Shown piece after piece: positions 44,672 to 52,637 of a stretch of 64,000 nucleotides of DNA. Source of the stretch: DATBLE01 sp963791425. GTDB lineage: Bacteria; Actinomycetota; Thermoleophilia; Gaiellales; Gaiellaceae. A program made the position numbers and the translations under genes. The stretch covers positions 1,151,473-1,215,472 of the forward strand of contig CAWBSE010000004.1 of NCBI GenBank assembly GCA_963791425.1, read 5' to 3'. The notes below the pieces were generated by a model. The model ran no database searches and was not told where the DNA came from. It saw only the letters and a program-made list of their open reading frames with translations. Every line of letters begins with the position of its first letter. Position 1 is the stretch's first letter.

Positions 44672-45347
44672 TCAGACGACGTTCAGGAAGCCGTCCATGT
44701 ACCCGATCGTCTGCATCGGGACCGCCGAATCCGTAGAGGAAGCCGGCGGCGCAAGGGACGAAGCACTGCCACCGGTAGTGACCCGGCTTGCCCGTCCTGA
44801 AGGTGAACGTCATCGTGTGGTGGGCCATCGACAGGTCGCACGGCGCGTACTCGCACTGGTTCTTCTCGTCGTCCCCCACCGGAGCGACCGGAACGAGCAC
44901 GCCGAGCGCGGGCACGGCGAAGGTGTGCGACGGCTGATCGGGCGCCATGGCGAGGAGCGGCTTGCCGTCGACGAGCTCCGGCCCGACCAGCCCGGTCGGC
45001 CGGCCGAGGAAGGGGTTGCGCAGCCCGCTTGCCCCGTCGAAGTTGTAGAGGGTGACATGCACCAGCGAGTTGGCCGGCAGGTCGAAGACCGTGGTGCGCA
45101 GCCACTTGCCCTTCGCGTCACGCACGAGGTAGGAGACCCAACTCGGATGGTTGGGAGCCTCGGTCGGGCCGACGGCGGCGACGGTCTGGAGCGTGAGGTT
45201 CACCGACCGCGACGCACCGCCCTGCGCCGGCGGGGTGTAGGGATCGGTGTTCCCGACCAGATACCCCGAGATGTAGAAGCCGATCAGAACACCTGTCAGC
45301 GCGACCGCGGCCACCACGCCGACAAGCTTTTTCGTCTGGCCCCCCAC
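44672..45347 (-). CDS. CuA-like exported cupredoxin, first gene of the oxidase operon
   Basis: The protein has one N-terminal helix (LVGVVAAVALTGVLIGFYIS) and a beta-rich domain ending HHTMTFTFRTGKPGHYRWQC and FVPCAAGFLYGFGG. The Cys-x3-Cys recalls the CuA loop of subunit II, though the usual downstream His is absent. The frame then reads nonsense to 44589. Removing one C at 44718-44720 gives PMQTIGYMDGFLNVV and a stop at 44672, four bases before the ctaC ATG. It could be an accessory electron-transfer subunit; function unproven. Confidence 0.75.
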
Positions 45348-45401
45348 GCAACTGCGGATATACAGGACCGCTAGAGCAATCGTGACGAAGATGACGAAAC
45401 T

Positions 45402-45428
45402 GTCATCGCCGGGTCATTTACAGGTCAT
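45402..45428 (+). promoter_or_regulatory. Three GTCAT direct repeats at 11-bp spacing
   Basis: GTCAT occurs at 45402, 45413 and 45424, each exactly 11 bp apart, ending 39 bp before the OmpR-family regulator start. Eleven-bp phased direct repeats are the usual operator form for OmpR/PhoB regulators, so autoregulation is likely. The site also lies 55-80 bp upstream of the divergent oxidase operon. Confidence 0.65.
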
Positions 45429-45467
45429 CCGCGAGCGCGATATGGTCCGCGCCGAGGGGGCAACACC

Positions 45468-46133
45468 GTGCGGATCCTTGTCATCGAGGACGAAGCGCGC
45501 ATCCGTTCGTTCCTCGCCCGTGGGCTCGAAGCAGAGGGCTATTCGGTCGAAGGAGCCCCGGACGGAAACGCAGGGCTCGCGCTCGCCCTCGGACCGTCGT
45601 GGGATCTCGTCGTGCTCGACCTGCTGCTCCCCGGCAGAAGCGGTCTCGAAGTGCTCCGTGAACTGCACCGGAAGCGGCCGGCACTGCCCGTGCTCGTGCT
45701 TTCCGCCCGCTCGGACCTGCCGACAAAGCTCCGCGGCTTCGAACTGGGCGCCGCCGACTACCTCCCCAAGCCGTTCTCGCTCGCGGAACTGATCGCGCGA
45801 ATCCGGGTGCAGCTCCGCAAGCCCGCCAGCGTCGACGAGAGCGGCACCCTCGTCGGTGCCGGGCGGCTGACTCTCGACCTCGCGCGGCGTCAGGCCCGAT
45901 TGGACGGGAACGTGTGCGACCTGGCCGACCGCGAGTTCCGGCTCCTTCACCACCTCCTTCTCCACGCGGGCGAGGTGGTCAGCCGGGAACGCCTTCTCGC
46001 CGACGTCTGGGGATACGGGTTCAACCCTGGCTCCAACGTCGTCGACGTCAGCGTGCGGCGGCTCCGCAAGAAGCTCGGCCCCGACGCCCCGATCCAGACG
46101 GTTCGAAATGCCGGCTATCGCCTGGTTGCGTAG
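45468..46133 (+). CDS. OmpR-family response regulator
   Basis: The 221-residue protein has a receiver domain (LVIEDEARIRSFLARGLEAE, phospho-Asp in LVVLDLLLPG, Lys in YLPKPFSLAEL) and a C-terminal winged helix (LADREFRLLHHLLLHAGEVV; VVDVSVRRLRKKLG). GTG 45468 starts the standard RILVIEDE sequence. It overlaps the kinase by 26 bp and is divergent from the oxidase operon. Confidence 0.9.
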   Translation: MRILVIEDEARIRSFLARGLEAEGYSVEGAPDGNAGLALALGPSWDLVVLDLLLPGRSGLEVLRELHRKRPALPVLVLSARSDLPTKLRGFELGAADYLPKPFSLAELIARIRVQLRKPASVDESGTLVGAGRLTLDLARRQARLDGNVCDLADREFRLLHHLLLHAGEVVSRERLLADVWGYGFNPGSNVVDVSVRRLRKKLGPDAPIQTVRNAGYRLVA

Positions 46134-47199
46134 ACACCCGGTCGAGGTCCTCTGGGGCCTGTTCGCCGTGGCGAACATCGGCGCGATGATCGTCTGGCCC
46201 AGCTGGGAGACGGTTCCGTTCCACTTCGTCTGGATCAGCCTCACGCTCCTGTACGGCTTCCACGTCTGGTCGCCACGGGTGACGGCGCTGGTCCTGGCCG
46301 CGGTGGTCGCCACGACCGGAGGCTCGATTCTCGTCGACGCGTTCGAAGGGATCCAGCTCTGGGGCGAGCTGTTCGAGGTCCCGCTCATGTCGGCGATGTT
46401 CCTGGCGATGGTCTGGCACGCCCGGCGCCGCGTCGCTGCGATCAGGGAGTCGGAGGCGCTCGCAGAAGGTAGGGCAACGCTGCTAGCCCGGCAGGAGCGC
46501 TTCCTGCACGACGTCACCCATGAGCTCCGGACGCCGGTGACGATCGCCCGCGGTCATCTCGAGCTCCTCCCGAGCGATGACCGAAACTCGTTCGAGGTCA
46601 CCGTCGCCCTCGACGAGCTTGGACGCATCGAGCGGATCATCACCCGCCTACTCCTGCTCGCAAAGGCGGACGGCCCGGACTTCCTCGCGACCGGCGCGGT
46701 GGACGTCGAACCCTTCGTTGAGGACGTCTTCATGCGCTGGTCGGAGGTCGCCCCGCGCAGCTGGCGGCTGGGACATGTCGCCCGCGGGCACCTCACTGCC
46801 GACGAGGAGGCGCTGCGCATCGCCCTCGACGCTCTCCTCGAGAACGCGGTGAAGTACACCGAGCAGGGCCAATCGATCGAGCTGCGTGCGATATCCAGCG
46901 ACGACTCCCTCACGATCGAGGTCGTCGACGGCGGCTGCGGCGTCCCACCGGAGGCGCTTGATCGGATCTTCGAGCGCTTCGGGCGGGCCGACGACGCGCG
47001 CGCCCGCGCGGACGGCGGCGTCGGCCTAGGCCTTTCGATCGCGGCCGCAATCGCGAACGGACACGGCGGTGCGTGCACGGCGGAGTCAGGCCCCCACGGA
47101 ACGGTCTTCGCACTCAGCCTGCCCGCGTTTCGACCAGCCTCGCAGCTGTCACCCGCTCTCTCAACGCCTATCCTCACCGAGCTTCCGGCAGTGAGCTAG
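46108..47199 (+). CDS. Sensor histidine kinase
   Basis: The 363-residue protein has three or four N-terminal helices with almost no external loop, then HisKA (ERFLHDVTHELRTPVTIARG, phospho-His in THELRTP) and HATPase motifs (LLENAVKYTEQG; VDGGCGVPPEALDRIFERFG; GGVGLGLSIAAAIA). It pairs with the overlapping OmpR regulator. The short external part suggests a membrane or intracellular signal. The following gap to 47447 has no supported gene but contains GGATTCGTAATCCC at 47264, the tRNA-Thr anticodon arm also seen at 37592. Confidence 0.9.
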   Translation: MPAIAWLRRHPVEVLWGLFAVANIGAMIVWPSWETVPFHFVWISLTLLYGFHVWSPRVTALVLAAVVATTGGSILVDAFEGIQLWGELFEVPLMSAMFLAMVWHARRRVAAIRESEALAEGRATLLARQERFLHDVTHELRTPVTIARGHLELLPSDDRNSFEVTVALDELGRIERIITRLLLLAKADGPDFLATGAVDVEPFVEDVFMRWSEVAPRSWRLGHVARGHLTADEEALRIALDALLENAVKYTEQGQSIELRAISSDDSLTIEVVDGGCGVPPEALDRIFERFGRADDARARADGGVGLGLSIAAAIANGHGGACTAESGPHGTVFALSLPAFRPASQLSPALSTPILTELPAVS

Positions 47200-47447
47200 C
47201 GAGGGCTTGGCCTTCGGCGTGGCGAGGACCGCCGCAACAAGGCGAAGAGTCCCGACACAGGATTCGTAATCCCCCGCGATGTGTGGCAGCTGTGCGCCTG
47301 GCCACCGCCGCTCTTGGCTAGCCTCCCAATGCCGACGGCCCCGGAGAGCAGCACGACCCTGACCGCACAGGGACATCCCGCGGACCGTCCTCCGCCACGC
47401 GATCGAGCAGCGGAATCTCGTCGCAGCCGAGGCGGCAGGCGCGTGAA

Positions 47448-48158
47448 CTACCCACGCGTTCGAACCGGCCTCTGGAGCGGGTAGCAGGCAAACCCGATCG
47501 CGAGAGCGAGCACGTGACCGAAGTTGGTGAAGCCTGGGTCGTAGGCGGTCATGCCGCCTACGTAGGCCGTCAACAGGGTTGCGTACATCCATCGCCATCT
47601 CGCCGGGATGCGATACGTGAGGATCCCTGCGACCCCGAAGAAGCCGTAGCTTGCACCAACGTCTGCTGCAGTCGTCACCGAGTGCTCGACGACATTCAGC
47701 CGAAGGGCCGCCCATAGGCCAGCGGCTGTCAGGAGCGTTGCGCCAATGTGACCCAGGAAGAAGACCGAAGCGGTACGGGCGGTCCCGATCCAGTACTCGA
47801 CGGGTGCGACCACGAGGGTGAAGAGCACGACCCAGGCGAGTAGCTCCCAGGCGCCGCTGACCCAGAACCCGCTGGCGAAAAGCACGCGGACGGGGTCATG
47901 GGTGAGGTGGTGCAGGTTCGTGCTGCGCTCGAGCAACAACTGCCGCGCGATCGTGTTGCTCGACGTCTGGAGAACCCAGGTCGTGATCAGCAAGACGAAG
48001 AGGTACACGTACGTGCCCGGAGCGGCACGCACGTAGGCGAGCGCGCGAGGCCGGAACTCCCGCCAGTACGACCGAACAGGGTCGAGCTGCGACCAGCGCT
48101 CCGACGCCATCAACCGTCCGAACGCCACGAGCACCACGAATGCCGCAACCGGGATCAT
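47448..48158 (-). CDS. Rhomboid-like membrane protein
   Basis: The 236-residue protein has six or so membrane helices. GASYGFFGVAGILTY and TNFGHVLALAIGF resemble the serine (GxSx) and histidine helices of rhomboid proteases, with a further hydrophobic helix VFFLGHIGATLLTAAGLWAA. The GASYG deviates from the canonical GASG, so it may be an inactive rhomboid-fold protein. It stands alone upstream of a cluster of redox genes. Confidence 0.65.
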   Translation of the reverse strand: MIPVAAFVVLVAFGRLMASERWSQLDPVRSYWREFRPRALAYVRAAPGTYVYLFVLLITTWVLQTSSNTIARQLLLERSTNLHHLTHDPVRVLFASGFWVSGAWELLAWVVLFTLVVAPVEYWIGTARTASVFFLGHIGATLLTAAGLWAALRLNVVEHSVTTAADVGASYGFFGVAGILTYRIPARWRWMYATLLTAYVGGMTAYDPGFTNFGHVLALAIGFACYPLQRPVRTRG

Positions 48159-48230
48159 GACTCTGGACGTGCTCCGAACGGGCGGCCCGAAGCCGGCCGG
48201 GCCGACGGCGGCGCCGGCGCGGGACCGCAG

Positions 48231-48629
48231 TCAGGCGGCGGATTCGAGCGTTTCCTCGAAGACGACGCCGCTTTCGATCGCGCGCCGGAGGGGGCAGGCG
48301 GCGGCGACCTTCTCGAGCCGTGACAGCTGGTCGGCGTTCAGCTCGCCGTTGACGTGGATGGCGATCTCGAAGCGGCGTGGGGTCGATTGGTTGTCGTATG
48401 CGACGTCGACGTTCACCTCGCCAAGATCCCAGCTCTTCGTCCGGGCGTACATCAGCAGCGTGGTCGAGACGCAGGAGGCGAGTGCTGCGGGGAGCAGCTC
48501 GTGCGGCGCCGGGCCCGCGTCCTCGCCGCCGAGATGCTCGGGCTCGTCGGTGATGAGCAGGTGGTGGCCGTCGATCAGGACCTCCTGGCGGAGCGTGCCT
48601 TGGATGGAGTGCGCGCTGGCGGTCAGCAT
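48231..48629 (-). CDS. OsmC-family protein
   Basis: The 132-residue protein matches OsmC/Ohr by GHHLLITDEPEHLGGEDAGP, APHELLPAALASCVSTTLLM and the second Cys in EKVAAACPLRRAI. These two cysteines are the peroxidatic pair in OsmC/Ohr enzymes that reduce organic hydroperoxides, though this YhfA-like subgroup is less defined. ATG overlaps the thioredoxin gene stop as TGATG. Confidence 0.85.
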   Translation of the reverse strand: MLTASAHSIQGTLRQEVLIDGHHLLITDEPEHLGGEDAGPAPHELLPAALASCVSTTLLMYARTKSWDLGEVNVDVAYDNQSTPRRFEIAIHVNGELNADQLSRLEKVAAACPLRRAIESGVVFEETLESAA

Positions 48630-49192
48630 CAGTAGAGGGTGGCGGCCAGCTGCCGCCGGTAGCGCATCGTCAGCGGATGCTCGTGGCCGAGGTCGCCGAA
48701 GAGCGCGACGGCAAGGTTGAGGAGCTGCTCTCGCCGTTCGCCCGTCGCAGCGGTGATCTCCTGAAGCAGCAGTTCGAATGCGCGCTCGTGCTCTTTCTGC
48801 TCGAGCGCTGCTCGCAGCTCCGGCAGGTCGCCGGACGCCTCGAGCTCGCTGATGATCCGCTCGGAGGCGGAGGGGCCGGTCAGCTCGTCGAGGAACTGCG
48901 CAACCGCCACGGGTGGCAGGGCACCGACGAACTCAGCAACGACCTGCCCGTTGCGGAACGCCTTCACCGCCGGGATGCCCTGGATCCGGTACGTGTGCGC
49001 CAACTGCTGGTTCGCCTCGACGTCGACCTTTGCAAGCTCGAATTCGCCCTCGCGCGCGACGGCCTCGCGTTCGAGCACGGGTCCGAGCGTACGGCAGGGA
49101 CCGCACCAGGCTGCCCAGAAATCGACGACGACGGGTACTTCGTGAGACCGTTCGAGCACGTCGCGCTCGAAGCTTTCGGTAGTCACGTCCAT
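48629..49192 (-). CDS. Thioredoxin with C-terminal TPR-like region (CnoX/YbbN type)
   Basis: The 187-residue protein has a thioredoxin domain with FWAAWCGPCRTLGPVLE and IQGIPAVKAFRNGQVV (cis-Pro), followed by helical repeats ending LFGDLGHEHPLTMRYRRQLA, the layout of CnoX chaperedoxins. ATG 49192 follows AAGGAGG at about ten bases. It is divergent from the ArsR operon across a short AT-rich promoter region and coupled to OsmC. Confidence 0.85.
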   Translation of the reverse strand: MDVTTESFERDVLERSHEVPVVVDFWAAWCGPCRTLGPVLEREAVAREGEFELAKVDVEANQQLAHTYRIQGIPAVKAFRNGQVVAEFVGALPPVAVAQFLDELTGPSASERIISELEASGDLPELRAALEQKEHERAFELLLQEITAATGERREQLLNLAVALFGDLGHEHPLTMRYRRQLAATLY

Positions 49193-49253
49193 TGCTCTCG
49201 ATCCTCCTTGCGGTTCGATACGGCAGCCGTCTTGCGATCTGCCCTCTGTCATG

Positions 49254-49269
49254 CTATACAACTATACAA
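49254..49269. promoter_or_regulatory. Tandem CTATACAA repeats in the divergent promoter
   Basis: CTATACAA occurs twice in tandem, followed by CTAATTCG, in an AT-rich island of a GC-rich window. It lies between the thioredoxin gene and arsR. The repeats offer -10-like TATACA hexamers and a possible ArsR binding site. Confidence 0.45.
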
Positions 49270-49302
49270 CTAATTCGTTTATTCCCGGAGGATCGACTGA
49301 CC

Positions 49303-49644
49303 ATGAACCTGCCGCATCCACTGCCCCCCGACCTGGCCGAGCTGATCGCCCGCCGCTTCCGCGCCATCGCCGAGCCGATGCGCATCCGGCTGCTCGACCA
49401 ACTCCGCAGCCGTGAGGCCACGGTCGGCGAGCTCGCCGACGCCCTCTCGGCCTCCCAGCAGAACGTCTCCAAGCACCTGGCGGTGCTGGCGGAGGCCGGC
49501 ATCCTCGGCCGCCGCCGCGAGGGCAACTACGTCTACTACCGCATCGTCGACGAGGGCGTCTTCGGCCTCTGCGAGGACGTCTGCGGCTCGCTCCAGGAGC
49601 AGCTGCGGACGCTGAACGAACTCGTCGGCCTCGACACCGCCTGA
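49303..49644 (+). CDS. ArsR-family regulator with Cys-x3-Cys near the C-terminus
   Basis: The 113-residue winged-helix protein reads IAEPMRIRLLDQLRSREATV, GELADALSASQQNVSKHLAV and EGNYVYYRI. It lacks the metal-site ELCVCDL motif of ArsR/SmtB sensors but has Cys90 and Cys94 (LCEDVCGSL). With glutaredoxin, DUF302 and rhodanese genes in the same operon, a thiol or persulfide signal is plausible but unproven. Its stop overlaps the glutaredoxin ATG as TGATG. Confidence 0.8.
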   Translation: MNLPHPLPPDLAELIARRFRAIAEPMRIRLLDQLRSREATVGELADALSASQQNVSKHLAVLAEAGILGRRREGNYVYYRIVDEGVFGLCEDVCGSLQEQLRTLNELVGLDTA

Positions 49645-49973
49645 TGCTCGAGCTCTGGCAGACCGAATGGTGCCCGGCCTCGCGGCGGGTCCGCGAGCGC
49701 CTGACCGAGCTCGGCGTCGACTACGTCACGCGGCAGGTGCCGGTCGAGCGCGAGGAACGCACAGCCCTTCGGCAGGCGACCGGCGGCGACACGATCCCGG
49801 CCCTCGTCCTTCCGGAGGGCGTGGTCGTCGCAGGCGAGGACGCCATCCTCCGTCACCTCGACGACCACATCGAAGAGCCGCCCGAGGCCGACGCGCACCG
49901 ATCCAAGGCGGCCAAGGCTCGCCGCCGCTACCTCGAGGAGGAATGCAAGTGCTTCGACACAGCTACACACTGA
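49644..49973 (+). CDS. Glutaredoxin-like protein
   Basis: The 109-residue protein has a glutaredoxin/GST-N fold with ELWQTEWCPASRRVRERLTE, a monothiol CPAS active site, and cis-Pro in GDTIPALVLPEGVVVAG. A C-terminal Cys pair (EECKCF) is unusual. It sits between arsR and DUF302 with overlapping ends. Confidence 0.8.
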   Translation: MLELWQTEWCPASRRVRERLTELGVDYVTRQVPVEREERTALRQATGGDTIPALVLPEGVVVAGEDAILRHLDDHIEEPPEADAHRSKAAKARRRYLEEECKCFDTATH

Positions 49974-50350
49974 GCGAGACGACGACGCTCCCGTTCCCTG
50001 ATGCGGTCGAGCGCGTCAGGACGGAACTGACGGCCGCCGGGTTCGGCGTCCTGTGCGAGATCGACGTGCAGGCGACCCTGAAGGAGAAGCTCGGCGTCGA
50101 CGGAGAGCCCTATCTGATCCTCGGCGCCTGCAACCCACCGCTCGCACACCGCGCACTCGAGGCTGAGCCCGACCTCGGCGTGCTGCTCCCCTGCAACGTC
50201 GTCGTCTACGAGCGCGGCGGCGAGACACACGTCTCCGCCGTCGACGCCGAACAAATGCTCTCGATCGTCGGCAACGACGAGCTCGCAGCCGTCGCCGGGG
50301 ACGTCAGGGCGCGCCTTGCGAGTGTCGTCGAGCGGGCAACGGCCGGCTGA
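49949..50350 (+). CDS. DUF302-family protein
   Basis: The 133-residue protein matches DUF302 by TTLPFPDAVERVRTELTAAG, FGVLCEIDVQATLKEKLGVD and LGACNPPLAHRALEAEPDLG, with a conserved Cys in the last motif. GTG 49949 follows GAGGAGG. The family has no firm function but is common in sulfur-oxidation and redox operons. The stop overlaps the rhodanese ATG as TGATG. Confidence 0.85.
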   Translation: MLRHSYTLSETTTLPFPDAVERVRTELTAAGFGVLCEIDVQATLKEKLGVDGEPYLILGACNPPLAHRALEAEPDLGVLLPCNVVVYERGGETHVSAVDAEQMLSIVGNDELAAVAGDVRARLASVVERATAG

Positions 50351-50691
50351 TGGGCTTCTTCTCGTCCGTCAAGAGCATCGACGCGCGCCGAGCCGCCGAA
50401 CTCGTCGCGAGCGGCGAAGCGAAACTCCTGGACGTGCGACAGGACGCCGAATGGAAGGCCGGCCGCGCTCGCGGTGCGCTGCACATCCCGCTCGCGCACG
50501 TCTCCCGCCGAGCAGGCGAGCTCCCACGCGACACGACGATCATCACCGTCTGCCGAAGCGGCCATCGCAGCGCGGCAGCCGCACGCCGGCTGCACCGGGC
50601 CGGCTACCGGGTCGAAAATCTGCGCGGAGGGATGAAGTCCTGGGCGAAGGACGGGCTCCCGCTCCAGCCGGCCGGCGGCAAGGTGCTGTAA
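50350..50691 (+). CDS. Rhodanese-like sulfurtransferase
   Basis: The 113-residue single-domain protein has AKLLDVRQDAEWKAGRARGA and the active loop TVCRSGHRSAAAAR, ending NLRGGMKSWAKDGLPLQPAG. It is the last gene of the arsR operon and likely carries a persulfide on the loop cysteine. Confidence 0.9.
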   Translation: MGFFSSVKSIDARRAAELVASGEAKLLDVRQDAEWKAGRARGALHIPLAHVSRRAGELPRDTTIITVCRSGHRSAAAARRLHRAGYRVENLRGGMKSWAKDGLPLQPAGGKVL

Positions 50692-50826
50692 AGCGCGAAC
50701 AGGGCGCCCCTCGGCCTCCCGACAGAGCGCCGTCAGAGGGCTTCGTCCCAAACCCCCCTCGCCGCAAGATTCTCACGTGAGCTGAGGTGTGAGGTCGCCG
50801 TTTTCGGGGAATGACGTGCGCAACGC

Positions 50827-51705
50827 GTGGCAGGCGGAGGAGGCTCGGCCATGCCCGGTACCCGGTGGAACGTTGGTTTGCTGACGGCTGTGGGCCTGGT
50901 GATGGCGGCAATTGCCGCTTCGGCATCGGCCCCCGCGACGGCGGTGGGCCCGTGCCTGCCGGCCGGCATCAAGCTTCCGCCGGGGACGCCGCCGCTTCCA
51001 CCGTGCCCGAAGCCGGGCGCCGGCAAGACCGGGTTCGAACTCTCGGTCGACGGCTCTATCACCGCGGCGTTCACGGGCCATGCCGGCCCATGGGGTCACT
51101 GCACACCTGCGCAGGGGGGCGGATCGCATACCGACGCGAGCTCCGAGCTGAACTTCGGTCAGCCCACGGCGGAGCCGGCGACGGCGTCGTTCCGCACCGC
51201 CGCCCAGAAGAGGCATATCAGCCACTTCGACGCCCAGCCGCAGGTGCACATGACCGTGACCCCTCACCAGCTCCAGCGACACGAGGTTCCGCCGGGGTGC
51301 GGAGCGGTGACCGATCCCACCACCTGCAGCGTGAGCAAGTTCTCCGGCGAACTGAATGTCCACGTCAGCGCGGTCAGCGACCTGGCACGAGTGACGGTGC
51401 AGCCTTCGGCCTCCCCGTCGCTCGCCCACTGCGCCGCGCCGTTCACGACCGGCGACGACCTCTTTGACCAGCTCTCCTTCCAGCACGAACTCGACGACAT
51501 CGACGGAGCCAAGCTCGTCCATGTCAGCGATCCCAAGTCAACGATCAGGAAGATCCAGATCGAGTGGAGCAATCCGGAGAAGCCCTGCGCGACGTACGGC
51601 GGCCCCGCGGCCGCCGGGTCGACGGCCGTGGGTTCGATCGACACGTGCACGATCAAGGCGGACTTCCGGATCGTGATCATGCGCGTGAGCCGACCCGCAC
51701 ACTAG
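50827..51705 (+). CDS. Exported protein, unknown function
   Basis: The frame opens at GTG 50827; ATG 50851 gives a better start with signal peptide VGLLTAVGLVMAAIAASASA. The mature part of about 240 residues is beta-rich with several His (KRHISHFDAQPQVHMTVTPH) and paired Cys. No family recognised. No close functional link to neighbours is evident. Confidence 0.65.
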   Translation: MAGGGGSAMPGTRWNVGLLTAVGLVMAAIAASASAPATAVGPCLPAGIKLPPGTPPLPPCPKPGAGKTGFELSVDGSITAAFTGHAGPWGHCTPAQGGGSHTDASSELNFGQPTAEPATASFRTAAQKRHISHFDAQPQVHMTVTPHQLQRHEVPPGCGAVTDPTTCSVSKFSGELNVHVSAVSDLARVTVQPSASPSLAHCAAPFTTGDDLFDQLSFQHELDDIDGAKLVHVSDPKSTIRKIQIEWSNPEKPCATYGGPAAAGSTAVGSIDTCTIKADFRIVIMRVSRPAH

Positions 51706-52047
51706 GTCCGCGCGTCAGGCGCAGACGAGGGGTAGCCCCGGCTACCCAACAACCACGAATCGCACCGAGAGTGACGCATTCTGACAGCCTCACGGCGTCT
51801 GAGCGGCAACCCGACACGCGAGCTCGCGGGCAAGCACTGCCGAAGGTCACTGGTTCGAGTCGCGTCGCCCCCGCCATGCCGCATCTCCTCTTAAGGAATG
51901 CTCCTACGCTCTGACGTCTCAGCTTGCGAGAGCCAGAGCTCTCCCAAGTTGGTCGGCAGCACTACCGGTCGCCGGACTCGCCTGGTCGACAACCAGGAGG
52001 TCGCCGCCCGGAGGTACCGGGTGCCGGTTCAGACCCTTAGCTGACCG
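51706..52047. other. Gene-free stretch with repeat and tRNA-like debris
   Basis: No supported gene. It holds the second exact copy of the 25-bp repeat (51986-52010). At about 51844-51878 it holds GGTCACTGGTTCGAGTC followed by GCCCCCGCCA, which looks like a degenerate tRNA 3' end whose T stem no longer pairs. Confidence 0.5.
51986..52010 (+). repeat. 25-bp repeat, second copy
   Basis: Identical to 35997-36021. The copies are 16 kb apart and in the same orientation. Confidence 0.7.
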
Positions 52048-52248
52048 CTAAGCACCGGCCTTGGGCTTGCGACCCCGACGCGCCTGCTTCGTGCCCTTCG
52101 CCGCCAGATCGGCCACTTCGTCGGCATTGACGTCGAGCACGACCTGACCTTTGCGAGCATCGGAATACCGGATCGTGACGGTGGCAGCTTCCTTCTCATC
52201 GATGGTCTTTCCAGTCAAGTCACTCACGAATATTGTCTTGCGGGCCAC
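52048..52248 (-). CDS. Small basic protein with AT-hook-like tail
   Basis: The 66-residue protein reads ARKTIFVSDLTGKTIDEKEA, TVTIRYSDARKGQVVLDVNA and ends QARRGRKPKAGA. The beta-rich N-terminus resembles a dimerisation module of Lsr2-like proteins and the RRGRKP tail is an AT-hook-type motif. It may be a nucleoid-associated protein; this is inference. GTG 52248 follows AGAGGAGAACAC. Confidence 0.65.
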   Translation of the reverse strand: MARKTIFVSDLTGKTIDEKEAATVTIRYSDARKGQVVLDVNADEVADLAAKGTKQARRGRKPKAGA

Positions 52249-52637
52249 GTGTTCTCCTCTTGTTTGGGTTTCACAGTGAGTCTAGACATCACAGAAAGAC
52301 GCCTAAAGGGTCACGATTCGGATGCCCCGCCTTCCCACGCTGCAATGCAGTCACAGAAAGATGCACAAGCATGAGTCGAGGCCCACGCGGTGCTGCTCAA
52401 CCATTCTCCCCTGGGATCTGATGCGCGCTTTCGTCTCCGGCCGCGATGAGGGCTCGAACCCGCCAATGTGGGGATCCCCCGTTCGAGGGACGCCGTCGGG
52501 ACGTGGGCGGCACAGAATGGCTTCGATCCTTCGGGAGAGACGGGACTGAGGAGGGAAGGAATGGAAGGGTGGAGTTCGGGGGTCTCGTTTCCGGAGGTGG
52601 CACTTGTCATTGGAGCAGGCAGTAGGGGGATCGTGTC
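52249..52637. other. Gene-free stretch
   Basis: No supported gene. TCACAGAAAGA occurs twice (about 52288 and 52351), a short direct repeat of unknown role. The promoter of the large phosphoesterase gene should be here. Confidence 0.45.

Noticed and set aside
50773..51522. Minus-strand 249-codon gene
   Set aside because: Opposite an exported protein with a signal peptide; the minus frame is Arg/Gly-rich with no domain.
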